Origin: Leptospiraceae bacterium
GTDB taxonomy: Bacteria; Spirochaetota; Leptospiria; Leptospirales; Leptonemataceae
Length of the DNA: 32,841 nt
Reading direction: 5' to 3'
NCBI GenBank assembly: GCA_020440915.1
Contig: JAGRNE010000010.1
Span: 1-32,841 of the forward strand
Part shown: positions 32,400 through 32,841 of the stretch, piece by piece
How positions within the stretch are numbered: position 1 is the first letter of the stretch
How the letters are laid out: the number at the start of each line of letters is the position of its first letter
Notes under the pieces: generated by a model
The model's database searches: none
Told to the model about the DNA's origin: nothing
The model's input: the letters and a program-made list of their open reading frames with translations, nothing else
Made by a program: the position numbers and the translations under genes

Positions 32400-32841
32400 G
32401 GAGCGGAATCTACTTTTGCAACAGATCCGGTCAAATAGATTTGCTAACCTGGATTTCTTTTCAGCCAAAAAGCGAAAAAAGGCCCTTCCCGGAACAATAC
32501 CATGAGTCCTGACCCCTCCGTCCCCTTCCACGGACCACCAGATCCGAGGGACCCCATTACGGACGCTTTCTCCGCAATGACTCCAGAGGCGACCCGACGT
32601 CCGCAGGAGAAACAAAGCCCTGGCCAAACCAGGCAGGAATCGGGGACTCCACAATATTTGTGCATGGACTACTGTTCGGCCACATCGCTCACGAAGCGTC
32701 ACATCTTTTGTGCATTCATCGGGCCGCTGGCCTGGTTCCTGGCCGGAGCCTGCATCAGAACGCACCTGTAGCGGCCATAAAGGGCCATTTCCCTGGCTCC
32801 AGGGCCCTGCTCGTGGGCCCCCGAAGCAGAAAAACGGAAAA
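32400..32841. other. Terminal region without a supported gene
   Basis: The last 442 bp hold the possible promoter of the lipoprotein gene and an 89-codon plus-strand frame (32502-32771) with a Pro-rich start and a hydrophobic end. That frame has only a weak GGAA before its ATG and may be chance. I see no terminator, repeat or RNA gene here. Confidence 0.5.
32407..32434 (-). promoter_or_regulatory. Possible sigma-70 promoter for the lipoprotein-barrel pair
   Basis: TTGACC (32429-32434) and TAGATT (32407-32412) on the minus strand are separated by 16 bp. The expected start point is about 32400, one base before the ATG at 32399, so the mRNA would be leaderless or nearly so. The absence of a clear Shine-Dalgarno agrees. 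Confidence 0.35.

Noticed and set aside
32502-32771. 89-aa plus-strand frame with a hydrophobic C-terminus
   Set aside because: Weak ribosome-binding site, Pro-rich low-quality sequence and no family match; kept only as a note on the terminal region.
1-32841. Search for CRISPR, transposases, phage genes, toxin-antitoxin or defence modules
   Set aside because: No regularly spaced repeats, no recognisable transposase, integrase or nuclease-toxin pair in any frame; base use seems even along the window.

Overview
The window looks like ordinary chromosome from a diderm spirochaete, most likely of the Leptospira/Leptonema/Turneriella group. The pointers are a moderate GC content, many lipoproteins with loose spirochaete-type lipoboxes (Q, S or Y before the Cys), a 7TM-type hybrid kinase ending in a PP2C phosphatase, a KDO-activating enzyme (LPS), and a standalone XPB/Ssl2-type domain protein. 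I cannot fix the genus without a search. I see no transposase, integrase, phage gene, CRISPR array or rRNA. There are about 32 protein genes and one tRNA, tightly packed, often with 1-50 nt overlaps.

Layout. (1) 67-4926, minus: an orphan NapF-like 4Fe-4S ferredoxin, then a PlsC acyltransferase, then a four-module sensor kinase/phosphatase. (2) 4939-9414, plus: a SAM methyltransferase, a beta-carbonic anhydrase coupled to a DUF554 membrane protein, a quinone-oxidoreductase-like MDR enzyme, and a 2,4-dienoyl-CoA-reductase-like SDR. (3) 9429-13389, minus: a compact queE-queD-queC-kdsB operon ending in a winged-helix protein of unknown role. (4) 13440-13679, plus: a small unknown protein. (5) 13727-16860, minus: a lipoprotein, an AI-2E-family permease and xseA. 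(6) 17031-19007, minus: a helicase-associated domain protein without a helicase motor, divergent from lepB (19006-19977) with overlapping start codons; lepB is followed by a PASTA-containing division transpeptidase (20033-21871) that converges on and overlaps prfB (21840-23015). (7) 23221-26482, minus: response regulator, HEAT-repeat protein, and two secreted proteins, probably one operon. (8) 26743-28136: a 77-aa unknown protein, tRNA-Phe, an Spx/ArsC-like protein and a thioredoxin-fold protein. (9) 28188-32399, minus: an envelope block with a CsgG-like/DUF4384 lipoprotein, another lipoprotein, an Omp85-type barrel with a clear intrinsic terminator, and a translationally linked lipoprotein.

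Themes. Most genes serve the envelope (PlsC, KdsB, LepB, PBP, lipoproteins, barrel), tRNA modification and translation (QueC/D/E, PrfB, tRNA-Phe), and signalling. No complete new system is obvious. The strongest leads are a perfect 10-bp inverted repeat that brackets the start codon at 7456, the winged-helix protein coupled to kdsB, the motor-less Helicase_C_3 protein head-to-head with lepB, the GATC-rich repeat encoding a DR tract at 24631-24674, and the POTRA-less Omp85 barrel paired with a lipoprotein.
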